The notes under the pieces: generated by a model
The model's database searches: none
Told to the model about the DNA's origin: nothing
What the model saw: the letters and a program-made list of their open reading frames with translations, nothing else
Shown here: positions 43,541 through 56,477 of the stretch, one piece after another
Position numbering within the stretch: position 1 is the first letter of the stretch
How the letters are laid out: each line of letters opens with the position of its first letter
Made by a program: the position numbers and the translations under genes
Assembly: GCA_004009845.1 (NCBI GenBank)
Contig: RMBW01000121.1
Span: forward strand, 19,594 to 83,593
DNA from: Davidsoniella eucalypti
Lineage: Eukaryota > Ascomycota > Sordariomycetes > Microascales > Ceratocystidaceae
Length of the DNA: 64,000 nt
Direction of reading: 5' to 3'

Positions 43541-45278
43541 ATGTTCACCATTCACGCCCCTGTTCCCACTGCTACGACCCAGCATTTCACTGGTCAGACG
43601 CCGTTCAGCCTGCAAAACCCGATGGCTTGGTCCAAGGACGACTTCATTGAGTCGACCTCTTACACGCTCGAGTTCACGGAGAGCCAGATGCAAGAGATCA
43701 GTGATGCTCTGGAAGCATTCAAACGTAAGTGAAGAGCCCTCTCTCTATATTGGCTGCTCCCCGTTAGCCCAATGCCTTTGTCTTTGATCTCTCATACCGA
43801 CTCCATAACTATAGTGTCCCAGATCGACGGCGCCCTTATCTCCAAGGAAAACTTTGTCCTACCCACGGTTGGGCCCATTCTGACCAAGGCTGCCGAAGAC
43901 GTCTACTTTGGCCGTGGCTTCGTTGTCGTGCGCGGCCCTTCCCCCAAGTCTATGGACGCTGAAGACAATGTCCTGCTGTATCTGGGAATCAGTACCTACA
44001 TCGCTAGCCAGCGTGGCATGCAGGACTCAGCCGGCAACATGATCAGTAAGTACACTTAGGCCACGCCTGACACAGCACACTTTCTCGACATAGAGTTCCT
44101 GCCCATAAGCACGAAAACCATAACTCGCTTAGGGCTTTCACTGTCACATTCATACAACACACTATGTTCTGTTTCCGTTTTTCTTGCTTAGCACTATCGA
44201 ACTAACGCTCTACACTTAGCTCATCTCCGGTACCACCAGAGCGACTATGCGCCCGGAACTGGACCAACCCGGTTTTCGAACAAGCAGAGCGTAAGTTCAT
44301 TTTTTTGGGTCCATTTCCCTATCTCGTCTTGTCTCATGGCTTACTGTGTGGTTGAAATTCTGCCACTGGAGCAATCCGGTTCGACAACACAGCAGGGGTC
44401 GACAACACATCTTTCTTCTATGGACGATAGACACTGACACACAGCTGGCTTTTTCAATATAGCACTTTCACAACGACAAGGGCACTGATGTTCTAGGCCT
44501 CTACATCCGTGAGAAGGCCCCCATCGGCGGCGAGACCGTCCTTGCTTCTGTCGAAACCGTGGTCAACAAGCTCCAGACTTTGTATCCCGAGGTTCTGGAG
44601 CAGCTGATGAGCCGCCAGTGGAAGTTCCTCAGGTAAGCCACACAAACTCCCCTCATGTCTCCCATACACGACAAGCACTCGATACTTGGGGCAGTTGTAG
44701 CATCGTCATCCAATATCTCTTTCCTAGCCTTATGCCGCCTTCCTCGCCCTTACTGATCTAGTGACTAACGCCCTTTCCCTTCGCCTCTCTACAGCAAAGG
44801 ACCCCTCTTCCCAGCCGAAACCCGCTCTATCGTCTACGAACAAGCCGGCCGTTACATCATGGACTCTTCCATGGGCAACCGCGAGATTGCCGCACTAGGC
44901 AAGGCCCAGAAGAAGGCTCTCAGCATTCTCAACCGCGTTGCTGCCTCCTGTCACATCGAGGTCGAACTAGCCGAAGGCGACATGGTCTTCATCAACAACC
45001 GTGGTCTCATGCACGGCCGCAACGAATTCGATAACGGCCGTACCGATGTTGGCACTGCCACTGGCGTCGATCAGCAGCAGCCGACTATCTATGGCCGCCA
45101 TTACATGCGCCTGCACCTGAGAAACCAGGAACTCACTTGGAGCCTGCCGGCTGCTTTGGCTTCGGCCCAGGTCAACATCTTCGAGACTCACGCTGGCATC
45201 AAGGAACGCTGGCCTGTGTGGGATAGCGAGCAGCAGATGTTCAAGGCTGAGATCTACGACATGGCTGACTCCCACTAG
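43541..45278 (+). CDS. TauD/TfdA-family Fe(II)/2-oxoglutarate dioxygenase
   Basis: An oxidative enzyme using iron and 2-oxoglutarate. Five exons, 43541-43724, 43815-44045, 44220-44290, 44463-44632 and 44795-45278, give 379 aa in phase. Iron ligands are His165-x-Asp167 (HFHNDKGTD, opening exon 4) and His292 (RGLMHGRN). The 2-oxoglutarate-binding Arg is probably Arg324 in YMRLHLRN. The N-terminus (FTIHAPVPTATTQHFTGQ) lacks a signal peptide, so the enzyme is likely cytosolic. Fungal members act on taurine, other sulfonates or on secondary metabolites; the substrate cannot be told here. Introns 3 and 4 are longer (about 160-170 bp) than is typical in this window. Confidence 0.88.
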
Positions 45279-47157
45279 ATTCACTCCGTAGGCCTTTGAC
45301 CCAGCTTCAATATAGCTCCAGGCTGAGTGTTTGTAGCCCCCTCCCCCGTGGTCATCTTCTTTTTGCAAATCGCCGCTTCGCAAGACTCGGTATGATGTTT
45401 TTTTTTGCTTCCTTTTGTTTTTGTTTCCTTTGTTTGTTGATGTTTTGCTTTTTCTGATTTTCTTTCGCAAGTTGCAAGTTATAGATGGAAGTGAAACAAA
45501 CCGTTGGATAGAATTTATAGAGGGCTAGATCCTGAATCTAAAGGCCATGGTAGAAGATTTTCGCTAGATATCATATCACAACACTCCAGGGTGGTATTTG
45601 GGGGACTCAGAGTTTCCTTTTCCTTCTGTAGTTGTTTTGTTTCTTTCTTTGCTTTGATTTCTTCTTGGGGTTCTATAGTTTGTTTTGTTTTCTAATTTCA
45701 AGTTTTTATATTACTGCAAACAGTCTCTCAATTGTGAAAAATGAAATCACAGTCTTCCTCCATCAAAGCTGCATACATATTGAAGATCACGAATAGATGA
45801 CAAGAGGGAAGACTTCGCCACAAATATTTAGGATTAACAGCCATCAAACTTAGGCGCCCATACATGCGTAGCTCCCTATCTTTATTGGCAAAATAAATGG
45901 ACAATTAATTAGTTTGTAAGTCAGCCAAGCTTGATGTCTGGTCGTCGAGTTTCTACCAAAGATAAAGCCATTGAATGGTACGACATGAATTGCCTAGGCC
46001 GAGTCATTCAGTTAGTCGGACAGATCAAAACTGGAATACAAACCAGTTGGCACAGTCGGGTCTCGCTTAAAAACAAAGAAGCTGTGTTGGAGCGTGATTT
46101 TCACCATATGGATCCTTCTTTCTGTGTTTCCAGCCCGTATTGTCGCTACTAGCACTTACAGAATATTGTGCTGCGGAATTTCTGACTTGAGAAAATCGGG
46201 AACAATGTGGTGGTGGTGAAGCGTTCTAGGAAGGTGATGGATAGCTAAGCCATATATGCACAATATTACAGATCAAGCTGAATATTACACAACCTCGTAG
46301 ACGAGTTGGGTTCTCTTAATCCGCTTTCGCTTTCCCAGCAAGGAATAAAAGGGAAACTTGGACAAGATCTGATATCAGGCTAGATGATCGTCTCAGTAGG
46401 GGCCCAATTAGTATGAAGATCGACCGCCTCGCAAGGCTTACATGTGTCGAAAAGTATATTTAGAACATTGTCAAGCTGGAACTGTATCCACTCATGTGAG
46501 TCCAAGTACCTTTCACTTATTGATACGTCATGTTCACTGAGACGTTGCAACAAATCAAGTTTTTTTAAGTTTTCTTTTTGAAGTGTAAGCGAAGAACGGA
46601 TCTAATTTTTAGCCGTGTTCATAATCAAGCCACAAGAACCCGGGTTGACCATTAATAGAAGAAATGATGACGACAAAAAAGACTACATGAACACAGCAAA
46701 AAAGAAAAAAACATAAATTTGAATACTCAAGTTTTCTCGACAGTGTTCTTCCGGCAAGACAGTACACACAACGGCTCCGCCCAAAGCAAGACAATACAAT
46801 AATTAATATATAAAAAAAGAAACAGATCGCAAAGAAATATGACAAAGTGCTAATAGACGAACGGCTGTATCACCAGGAGAGGGCAGACACTTTGAATGAT
46901 AGACCTCTCGAGACATCAAGCAAGGGCCAGTAAGCTTGTCTCGAGTCCCAAACCACTAGATGCTCACTGCGAAGCCTAGCTAAGAGAAACAAAGTATTCA
47001 AGTGAGATGGTTCATGGTATTATATAGCTACTGCACCACGGCCATTTTATGATAGTATGGTGATAGAAAAGCAGAAACTAGGCCGGCGTTACAATAGCAT
47101 TGTGGTAGGCATTCTTTCCTTACCAAAGAATGAAAGTGTTCAGGGTACAACTTTTGT
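45279..47157. other. Intergenic region, no gene recognised
   Basis: Begins with the T-rich 3' end of the dioxygenase gene. A small plus-strand frame at 45931-46152 has no recognised motif. Ends with the 3' region of the MFS gene. Confidence 0.45.
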
Positions 47158-49084
47158 TTAGAAGATCTTGCCCTTGGTCTGGGCATCCATGTTACGGATG
47201 TTGATGTTCCTCCACATCCAGATGGAAACCAGGCACAGAGGCATGAAGCAAACACCGGCAATAACCATGTAACGCTGGGTGAGCTCGTAGGCACCGACAA
47301 TGGCAGCACGGCCAGCAGTACCATCAGCATAGCCCTCCTGGACAGTAAGATCGCCGTAGATGGTGCTGGCCTGGTCCTTGAGGTCATCGGGAAGCAGGCG
47401 GTACAGCTCTTTGTACAGAGTGTTGCTCCAGATACCGCCAGCAATAGCAGCACCGATGGAGGCACCCAGAGAACCGAACATGCCGTAGACGGCCAGAACG
47501 GAAGCAACCTCCTGGTGGGTGACGGGAACCATGACAGCCAGCTGGGCGCACATGGAGAAGACACCAGCACCAATACCGACCAGGCACTGGGTCAGGACGA
47601 TCCAGCCACGGTGGGTACCGGGGGTACGGAAGGGAAGCAGCAGAGCAGTACCGACCAGCATAGTGGGAACACCCGTGTAGGCAGTCCACTTGAAGTTGCC
47701 GGTGGTGGAGATGATCCAGCCGGTCAGGGGAGAGATGATGGCCGAAGACAGAGAGTACGAGTTGACAACGTAGCCGGCGACCGAGATGGAAAGACGGTTG
47801 ACAACCTGCAAGTAGGACGAGAAGTAGGTATCCCAGCAGTAGGTGGACAGGAACATAACACCGTAGAGCAGGCACGACCCAGCAATGGTGGGATCGCGCA
47901 GGTAGCGCCAAGGCAGGAACTGGACGGGGGCGTACTTGAACTCCCAGATGTAGAAGACGGGGAAGAGGAAGAAACCGATGATGATGAAGGCAATGATGTA
48001 AGGGGTCTTCCAGCCGTTGGGGGCGTACGACACCAGAGAGAAGGGCAGCAGCAGCAGGGACCAGGCGGCAATCAGCAGGAAGGTGCCGATGACTGTGGGG
48101 GGAGAGAACATGTTAGCGCGTGCCAGATCCAAAGATTATAGGGGGCCATATGGGGAAGCTCACTATCGAACTCAGTACCGTAGTGGACAACGTTCTGCAG
48201 GAAGGTGCGGGTGCCCTTGGTGGTCTTGGCGATGAGACCCTGCTTCTTAGCCTTGCGCTCGGAGATGAGCATCAGGGCAATGGCAGGCAGAGAGATACCG
48301 GTCAGGATGATGGCGAACGCGCCAAAGGCCCAGCGGAAGTTCAGCTGCTCGTAGAAGAGCTCGGCAATCTTGGGCCCGGCGAAAGTGGAGCAGATGGTCG
48401 GAGTGGCGTTCAGACCGAAAACGATCATACGGTTGCGCAGCGAGGTCATGTCAGCCAGCATGACACTGACGACGTAGATCTGGCCGACATAACCGCACCA
48501 GTACAGGACGTGAGCAGCAACGTAGGTCTCGACGTTCTGGGCGACAGCCTTCATGATCAGACCGATGACGGTGATCAGCAGCATGGAAGAGAAAGACTCG
48601 ACGCGGCCGAAGACGTCAGAGACCTTGGCCAGGCCCAGCTGGGTGCACCCAGACAGGATGGTGGACAGGACGTCCAGGGCAGACAGCAGGCCGTGGGTGC
48701 CGAAGCTGGAGGTGATGTAGGAGTTCAGCGAGCTCTGAACGTAGGCCAGCAAAGCGCAGACGAAGTTGACCATCCACAGACTAGTAGGGCGTGTTAGTGA
48801 GGCCGTAGCTTGGCGGGTCTGGGGTCCCTCGTCTCTTTCACGGGGGGGGGCACGTAGTAGAAACCTGAGACTTACAGGAAGAACATGGCGAGCAGGGTCT
48901 TGGTTCCCCAGACGGAGGCAGCAGCACGAGCGCGGATAACGCCGTCCTGGAACTCGGCGCTGACAGTCGAGTTGGCATCGGAGCCGTCGACGGGCACCTG
49001 AGCATCACGCTGCTTTTCGACATCGACAGGCAGAGCATTGCTGGTGGTGTCCTGCTCGGACGTCTTCTCGTTGATGGAAGTCAT
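47158..49084 (-). CDS. MFS siderophore-iron:H+ symporter type transporter
   Basis: Membrane carrier of the fungal Sit1/Mir/Arn class, predicted to take up ferric siderophores using the proton gradient. Exons 48876-49084, 48164-48780 and 47158-48092 give 586 aa. The hydrophilic N-terminus (about 55 aa) is acidic. The first segments carry the family pattern VCALLAYVQSSLNSYITSSFG and GLAKVSDVFGRVESF (motif A-like, with Asp and Arg). About 14 membrane segments follow, ending in the basic tail NIRNMDAQTKGK. No second iron-uptake gene is adjacent; the DUF1749 hydrolase is about 25 kb away. Codon use is strongly C-ending, as in eIF5, suggesting high expression. Long antisense frames are artefacts of that bias. 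Confidence 0.87.
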
Positions 49085-52000
49085 ATTTGCGGGAGATGGA
49101 CAGAAACACGAAAGAAGGCAACAACAATAGAACGGCTCGCAGCAGGAGCTGTTGCTCGATGCAGGTCTTGCTGGTTGCTAGCTGGAGAGAGAGGAAGGGC
49201 GATCGAGATCGAGAGGCGCTTGTGCAACAACAATAAAGAACCAAGAATAACAAGAGAGGATTACAGACGAGGGAACTTTGGGCTTCTTATACTCGGACGA
49301 GCCATGTCACTCTACCGCTTGCTTGGTGTTTGAGTAGAGAGAAAGGGCCATGGACCACCATGCCAATACGACCGACAGGAGGAACAGAACTAACAGTAGC
49401 AGCTTTTCCATGGACACGAACGTGCTTCCAGTTTCCACTTCTTTTTGTTCCGGCTATTTTTGGGATTTTTGGGGGGTTGTCGGCTGGACTGGCGTGGGCC
49501 AAGTTTGTCATGATGATCCCAGCCGGTCTGTCCTAGTCAAATTTAATTCTTCTTTTTATCGATATATATGTACATACTTCCAGCCGTCTTGCTTGTCCTT
49601 GGAAATGTGCCGGAGCATACTAATATACCAGTAAAAAGCAAGCCGAAGCAGCTCCTCGGGCTACTGGCCGAACTACAACTGTATTGTAGGGGGGTGGCCA
49701 ACAAGAAGGATGGATGTCCTGGCCTGGAACTATTGAGTGCCACTAGTGGCATGTCCTATATGCAAACTTCGAGTCCAAGTATATGTAGTTGCTACTGTTG
49801 TTACTGGTAGCAACTCATAGCAGAATGTTGCGTCGTCGACCACACCTCCAGGGTCGAGGCTGCTACGCTGATATGCAACAGGAGTAGCAGTAAAAGACTA
49901 TGGCTTTGTTTCTTTGTGTGGCTTCCAAAGAAGTAGAAGTCACACGTAGAAATCATTAGAAAGTAACGGCGTCAACGACAATGACAAGAACGAGATCAGC
50001 GGCGAAATGGAGGGCCGTGGGTGGTGGGCAATGACAGCTAGTGGCCCTCAAAATCGACATGGGCTGTCCGTCAACGCAGGTCCATCGAGCTAGCCATGAC
50101 GTCCCAAAGCATGATAGCAGTGGTAGGGCAAGACGAAAGACAGCCAAGTTCCCTCTACAAGCCCGGCAAACTCTGGTGTGTTGGTAGGCGTTGTTTGCCT
50201 CCTGCATGGATAGCAGCGTTAGATGGCCGTTCGTGAGAGCGAAAGGACGAGCAAAGCGTTGTGTCTGTGGCCGTGATTCTCTTTTTCCGGTCTAGGTGGT
50301 AGCTGTGAATTATTAGTGTCCGGTAGCATGAGCATGGGGGTTATGGGGGTTGTATCAAGGCCCACTTGACCTCGAAGCAAAGCATTCCACAGCTTTATCA
50401 AGGGCCGGAATTGTCAAGCCAGTTCGTTGCTTTACATTTGCATTTGCTGAGTCCCGACATAGTTAGCGTCCAGGTGCCAGCTAAAACTGACGCCGGATTA
50501 CCTAATAGATTGTCACAGCCCTGCTAGCAACGAATGATCCGGCGAGGTGCAAAGCAGAATGATGTGTAAGAAAGTAATTGTAAGCATAAGACGAAGATTC
50601 GTTTTTCTTTGATTTGGTCTTCTTGGAGCAAAGAAGCAGATTAGTAGAAACAGTTTTTTCTTCAAGATCAAAACGCAGCAAATGTAAAAATAAAACAACC
50701 ACAGCTTACAGCGTCGAGAAAAATAGCAGGATTAACGACCAGATGATTATCTGATAAGATGGTTTTGTTTCTAGTAGCGAGGGTCCCCGCTTTTCTGCTG
50801 CTAGCTAGGATTTAGGGATCTCCCAGTCCTACGTCGGGTTAGAGGACGCTCCTTTGTCCATATTGTATTTGTTTCTTTCTTCTGTCAGCTAGCAGCTTCT
50901 ACTCTAGTCGAATATTGCCGCTTAATGCCTCGCTCTCGACAAGAACCGGGACGTATCGAGGCTCAGTTTCGTCCGCTAGTAGCCCAGCCACTATACCCCC
51001 CCCCCTAGACAACAAATAGAGGGCAATCAAGGTTCTGCCGCTCTTCGGACCGATGACCGACGGAGTCTCACCTAAGTAGCAATGCAGACAGCAATCACAA
51101 GTAGAAATCAAATATATCCAAGCATTGGTCCGGGCTCTCTTCTCAACCGCCGTATCGACAGGTGGGAGTTCCCATGGATTTGGACGATCCACGACGGTGC
51201 GGCCTGTCACATGGAAGCTTGGTATTTGGCTAGTTCAATGCGCGGGAGAATGAAAAGGAAAGAAAAAGCATGCTTTCTTTTGTCCTTTCTAGGTTCTTTT
51301 CTCGAGACAAACTATAGAATATACATCTGCATTAGTACACTGAAAGCAAGTCTCCCTTCTTAGCCCCATGGCGTCTTTCTTGGTTACATTTCTAGCACTT
51401 AAACGCTTCTATTCTCTGATTTCTCCTAGTCTTCATTAGTCATTTTAGCCCTCGCCAAGACTTCAGTCAGGAAAATTTACAGGCCTCGACGGTCGACTTA
51501 CTGATTGATTAGAATAAATATCAGATGGCCGTGTTCCGACATTTCTCTCTTTTCCCACAAGAAAATAAACAGGACACATCACATGAAAATTTGCAACGGA
51601 GAAATAAACCCCAAAGTAGCAATCATCGGTTACAGCTAATCTCAGAGTCATCCTATCCCATCCAATTCCAGTCAGCAGCAGTTCTCGCTGCGGCAAGCTA
51701 CACTACGGCTATCGGATGAAGCATATTCGCCCGAGGTTCATCGTTAGGCAAGGTGGAACGATCCTCGCTGTGCTAGTTCTTCCTGTTTCTTCTGCCTTTG
51801 ACCGTATAACGTCCTTCTGTCCTTTATATCTCATGTTTGTCCACCATATTCTACCTATTGTTTGACAAGGAGTTTTGTTTGGTGGTAATGGTGGTGGGAA
51901 TGCATGTACTTTATTTATTGAGTTCGCCGCAACAAAACACGCAATATCTTGCAGCCATTAGACATCTTGGCATTTCTCTTCTTTTCTTTTCTTTGTATTT

Positions 52001-53510
52001 AAGTCTTGCCTCTAAAGGGACGGCCGATCTCGCACTGACAGGGCATTCTTTTACCCCTGGTATCCCTGTGTATAAACAATGATAAAATGCTGTAATACAA
52101 CTAAGCAAGCGTGGCCCTAGTCACCCTAGTCTGTTTTACTCTCAAAGGTACGCTAAAAAAAACCAATACGGCCTTTAGCTGCTCAGATTTTTTTAGTTTT
52201 CCATCTGATTAGATCTTAACATCTCCCGCTATCATACGAATACCAAAAATTGCCATACTTAGTTACCGTCAAGCACTTGCTGCACCAAAGACATGTATAG
52301 ACACTATAGTATGTTTAAATTACATATTACGCAATTGCTTTCGTTGAAATATATATGTATATTGAATCTCAATTAATACGCGTTTTAGATAGTAAAGTGA
52401 AAGAAACTGTGTACAAAGTTCGTTAGGGTTATTTTACATGTACATTTTTATATTGGCCACCATCCTTGTTCCACAACCTTACATAAAATGTACGACTTTA
52501 TGATGGTCCTTTTGTCGATTATCCAAAATCTTCTCTTCATATCGTGACGCTGTGAATCTGCAATTTAACCATTGCTTCATCTTTAAAAGAATTCAACATT
52601 GTAAATCAGATATGTTCAATGATACCCAATATTTAAATCCGCCAGCTTGGGCACTTTATATACTAACCCAGATATCTTGGCTTAACTTGCATAATGACCG
52701 TGTCCCTATTGCGGTTTCTGGAACCTGCATTGCGTTCCCTAATTGTCTTGGCACTGCTCTATGCCATTAACTACACGAAGACTTGGGCTCTTCATATACT
52801 TAAAATGGTAGCTGGACTTGTCGTAGGTTTTCATGGTTTCCAGAGCCACACCATTTGGCATTTCCTTGTGGACTCAGGTTCTCGGTTTTTTTCTAGAATC
52901 TGACCTCATGATTCATCTCGGTACAAGAAAGTTTATATATGTTGTCTGTCCGTTGAGTTCCCATCATGAACTACGATACCCGTAGCGTCACCATCGCCTA
53001 CCATATGATTCCGCTCTTAGTCTACGAGGTAGAACAAAAGGGAGGACCTATCGACCTTCTTTTCTTCTTTTCCACTTAGTTCTAAATTGATAGCGGGAAT
53101 TCCTACTATGTCATACTTGACACAAGAACCAAGAGCAATAAATCAGTTTACCGTAAGTCGAGGCATTAGCTAAGGAACCTGATTTGAAAAGAAATATGGT
53201 ACATGATCAGACTGGCTACTAACTAGACTGGATATAATTTGTATACAAATATGTACACACAGCAGATTAAAACAGAATAAGTGATCCATGAAGACTGGCC
53301 TTTCAAAGCGGGTCAGGGAAATATGGTATGCTGCGATGTATCATGGCTCATACTACAACGGGCGGAAGATGATCAATAGTAGTACTAGCTCTCAAGGTAG
53401 TAGCCATGTGTAGGGATGCTAATTTCTTTTATATAATATAATATTGATCCTGGTAATGATATTGACACTCGGCTTGTGACCGGTTCAAGTAAGACATCTC
53501 CTCTCATACT
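49085..53510. other. Large gene-free region upstream of the transporter
   Basis: About 4.4 kb without a recognisable gene or transposon. Holds the transporter promoter (49085-49700), a homopolymer C run near 50996-51007 and short ORFs only. I see no GATA-type SreA consensus (ATCWGATAA) in the promoter. Confidence 0.45.
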
Positions 53511-53542
53511 CGATGCTCCTAAACCATGGTTTAGGAGCATCG
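53511..53542. repeat. Perfect 32-bp palindrome
   Basis: CGATGCTCCTAAACCA is followed directly by its exact reverse complement, centred on CCATGG, with no loop. No gene lies nearby. Confidence 0.95.
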
Positions 53543-54399
53543 TTCCGGTAGGAATACTAGAGTAAGATACCTCTTTGGGGCTGGATCCCCGATAGTGTCT
53601 TAGGTAGTGGAACTATCGTGAGTCTACATAGTTGTGAGAGTAGCTAGAAGAATTCTGCCAGTCAAAGAGATTTCCGTGTTGGAGATCGTCGTCCACATAA
53701 CCCTCTGCATAGTGAGATTGTCAGTTACATAGTTCCTGGGATTGGAAGGACCGTTGCTATTCCTTTAATACACATGAGCAGGGCTTGATTGACCTACTGC
53801 CAATCCTTTTGATCGTACATGTATACAGATATAGTAAGGGAAAAACTGAAATGGAACAGATGACCTAAGACTATAGCTAAATGTGAAAGACGCCAAAGTC
53901 AGTTTGGGCCCTCCCCTCAGGCCAAGCAACGTGGAAGGCCGTAAGCGATGCAGAATACGAGGCTCGAGGGAGGAACAGCGGAATCAAATATGGAGGGAAA
54001 AGGGCGGGCGATGGCCTACGTAACCTAAAATGGCCCCACGTCCACACTGGCATACGATATTTCATGACCATTGATCAACTGATCTAGAGATTAGATCCTT
54101 TTTACCCTGTTAACGATGCCTTATTCAGTAATTATCTTGCCAACGGTTCGATATATATCAATGGCATGAAGGTATCGGACTGGACATACATAACACGTAA
54201 TATGAAGGAATTATAGTGTGTTTGACATTTAGTATCACATCGGGTATTAATATAAAAGAGTAGCACTGTGATGATGGCTATCAGTTATAACATTGTGAAA
54301 AGAGATAACTTTCAACTAAAAAAGACTGATTATTCTCTCTGATGATTACTGTGACTTGCAAATCATAGTCGAATAGATGTGACAAGTGAAAGCTGCCAC
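53543..54399. other. Spacer before locus B
   Basis: AT-rich, with no gene recognised. It ends at the first target-duplication copy of locus B. Confidence 0.4.
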
Positions 54400-54413
54400 A
54401 AAAGAACTGTATA

Positions 54414-55298
54414 TTTTATTTATTTATTTAACATTTTACTTCTTTATGTGGATCACGTGGATCCGACCCTAGTGGATCGTTAGACGTCGAGAAACCCTAA
54501 TGGTCCTCGAAGATCCCCCCATAGTGGAGGTCCGAACTAAAACTAAAAAAAACAAAACAGAAAAACAGAAAAACACAGAAAGCAAAAACAAATTTCGCAT
54601 GGTGGAAGCAGTGGAGAATACAAGCAGCGCTAACCTGGCTAAACTTGTTTCTTCACTTGTCCACCTAGCAGGTTGTTTGAAACACAAAGGAAAAGACCAG
54701 AGTGCTCAGGGTGTGAGGGAGATGCTCAAGGAGACACCTATCGCGAGGTCGGTGTCGGGGGATCGGGAGGAGGTCAAGCAGCATCCAGCTAAACTTTCTT
54801 CACAGCCATCCCCCTGGTTGGTTGTTGGAAAACACAAAGGAAACCCAAAGTGTTTTCATTGTGAGGGAGCAACTCAAGGAGAAGCTATCACAATTTGTTT
54901 TAGCATGATCAAATGAAGTGCAGAGCACAACAAAAGAAGAGCCGGAAATGTCGGGCAACTGGAACCTTCAAAGTGTTGCCCTCCGAGTGTGAGCGTGAAC
55001 TCCTGAGCAGCGGAGATGAGGCTCGGGAGACCAGCGGTCGCGAAAAGTGTAGAGAAAAGGGGGTGGGCTATCGTTGGTGAGAATTACCCTCGAGAGAGGA
55101 AAAAACGGGCTCAAGGCCTCACAAAACGGAGCATCATGAAATAAATCAATAGATGGGAGAGAATGGACAGCGACATTGGTGATATGTGCTGGTCGCTCTT
55201 AAAAACCCACGATGAAGGGGAATTTTTCGTCTTTGGACAAAGGAGGAGGCACCGAAAACTCAAAGGTACCCCCCCGAGGGTTGTAGGAGGGAAGGTTG
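54414..55298 (-). mobile_element. Copy B1: 885-bp SINE-like element with one internal unit
   Basis: It has both family ends (TTTA run and GGGAAGGTTG) but only one of the ~275-bp internal units. It also differs from B2 by an A-rich insertion near 54545-54575 and by many substitutions, so it is an older or separate subfamily copy. Confidence 0.75.
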
Positions 55299-55312
55299 AA
55301 AAGAACTGTATA

Positions 55313-56463
55313 TTTATTTATTTATTTATTTATCGTTTTACGTCTTTATGTGGATCACGTGGATCCGACCCTAGTGGATCGTTAGACGTCGAGAAACCCT
55401 AATGGTCCTCGAAGATCCCCCCATAGTGGAGGTCCGAACTAAAACTAAAAAAGCAAAACAGAAAACACAGAAAGCAAAAACAAATTTCGCATGGTGGAAG
55501 CAGTGGAGAATACAAGCAGCGCTAACCTGGCTAAACTTGTTTCTTCACTGTCCACCTAGCAGGTTGTTTGAGACACAAAGGAAAAGACCAGAGTGCTCAG
55601 GGTGCGAGGGAGATGCTCAAGGAGACAACTATCGCTAGGTCGGTGTCGGGGGATCGGGAGGAGGTCAAGCAGCATTAAGCTAAACTTTCTTCACAGCCGT
55701 CCCCCTGGTTGGTTGTTGGAAAACACAGTGGAAACCCAAAGTGTTTTCATTGTGAGGGAGCGACTCAAGGAGAAGCTATCACAGGTTTGTTTTGGCATAA
55801 TCAAATGAGGTGCAAAGCACAACACAAGAAGAGCCGGGGATTGGTAGGCACAAAGGAAAAGACCAGAGTGCTCCGTTGCGAGGGAGATGCTCAAGGAGAC
55901 AACTATCGCGAGGTCGGTGTCGGGGGATCGGGAGAAGGTCAAGCAGCATTAAGCTAAAATTTCTTCACAGCCGTCCCCCTGGTGGGTTGTTGGAAAACAC
56001 AGAGGAAACCCAATGTGTTTTCATTGTGAGGGAGCGACTCAAGGAGAAGCTATCACAATTTGTTTTGGCATGATCAAATGAAGTGCAAAGCACAACAAAA
56101 GAAGAGCCGGAAATGTCGGGCAACTGGAACCTTCAAAGTGTTGCCCTCCGAGTGTGAGTGTGAATTCCTGAGCAGCGGAGATGAGGCTCGGGAAACCAGC
56201 GATCGCGAAAAGTGTAGAGAAAAGGGGGTGGGCGATCGTTGGTGAGAATTACCCTCGAGAGAGGAAGAAACGGGCTCAAGGCCTCACAAAACGGAGCATC
56301 ATGAAATAAATCAATAGATGCGAGAGAATGGACAGCGACATTGGTGATATGTGCTGGTCGCTCTTAAAAACCCACGACGAAGGGGAATTTTTCGTCTTTG
56401 GACAAAGGAGGAGGCACCGAAAACTCAAAGGTACCCCCCCGAGGGTTGTAGGAGGGAAGGTTG
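55313..56463 (-). mobile_element. Copy B2: 1151-bp full-length SINE-like element
   Basis: Same length and nearly the same sequence as A2 (8253-9403), with scattered single differences such as CGCTAGGTC against CGCGAGGTC. Two ~275-bp units start at 55576 and 55851. The strong similarity between A2 and B2 at unrelated sites implies recent mobility from a common source. Confidence 0.78.
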
Positions 56464-56477
56464 AAAAGAACTGTATA

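Larger units (their letters stand above)
54400..56477 (-). mobile_element. Locus B: second tandem pair of SINE-like retroelements with triple target duplication
   Basis: The 14-bp sequence AAAAGAACTGTATA occurs at 54400-54413, 55299-55312 and 56464-56477, flanking and separating two same-orientation copies. The TTTA microsatellite (minus-strand TAAA tail) directly follows the first and second duplications. This repeats the architecture of locus A at a different target sequence. Confidence 0.85.

Noticed and set aside
21113..49084. A secondary-metabolite cluster made of the P450, dioxygenase, transporter and regulator.
   Set aside because: The genes are 10-20 kb apart with housekeeping genes between them, and there is no polyketide, peptide or terpene synthase.
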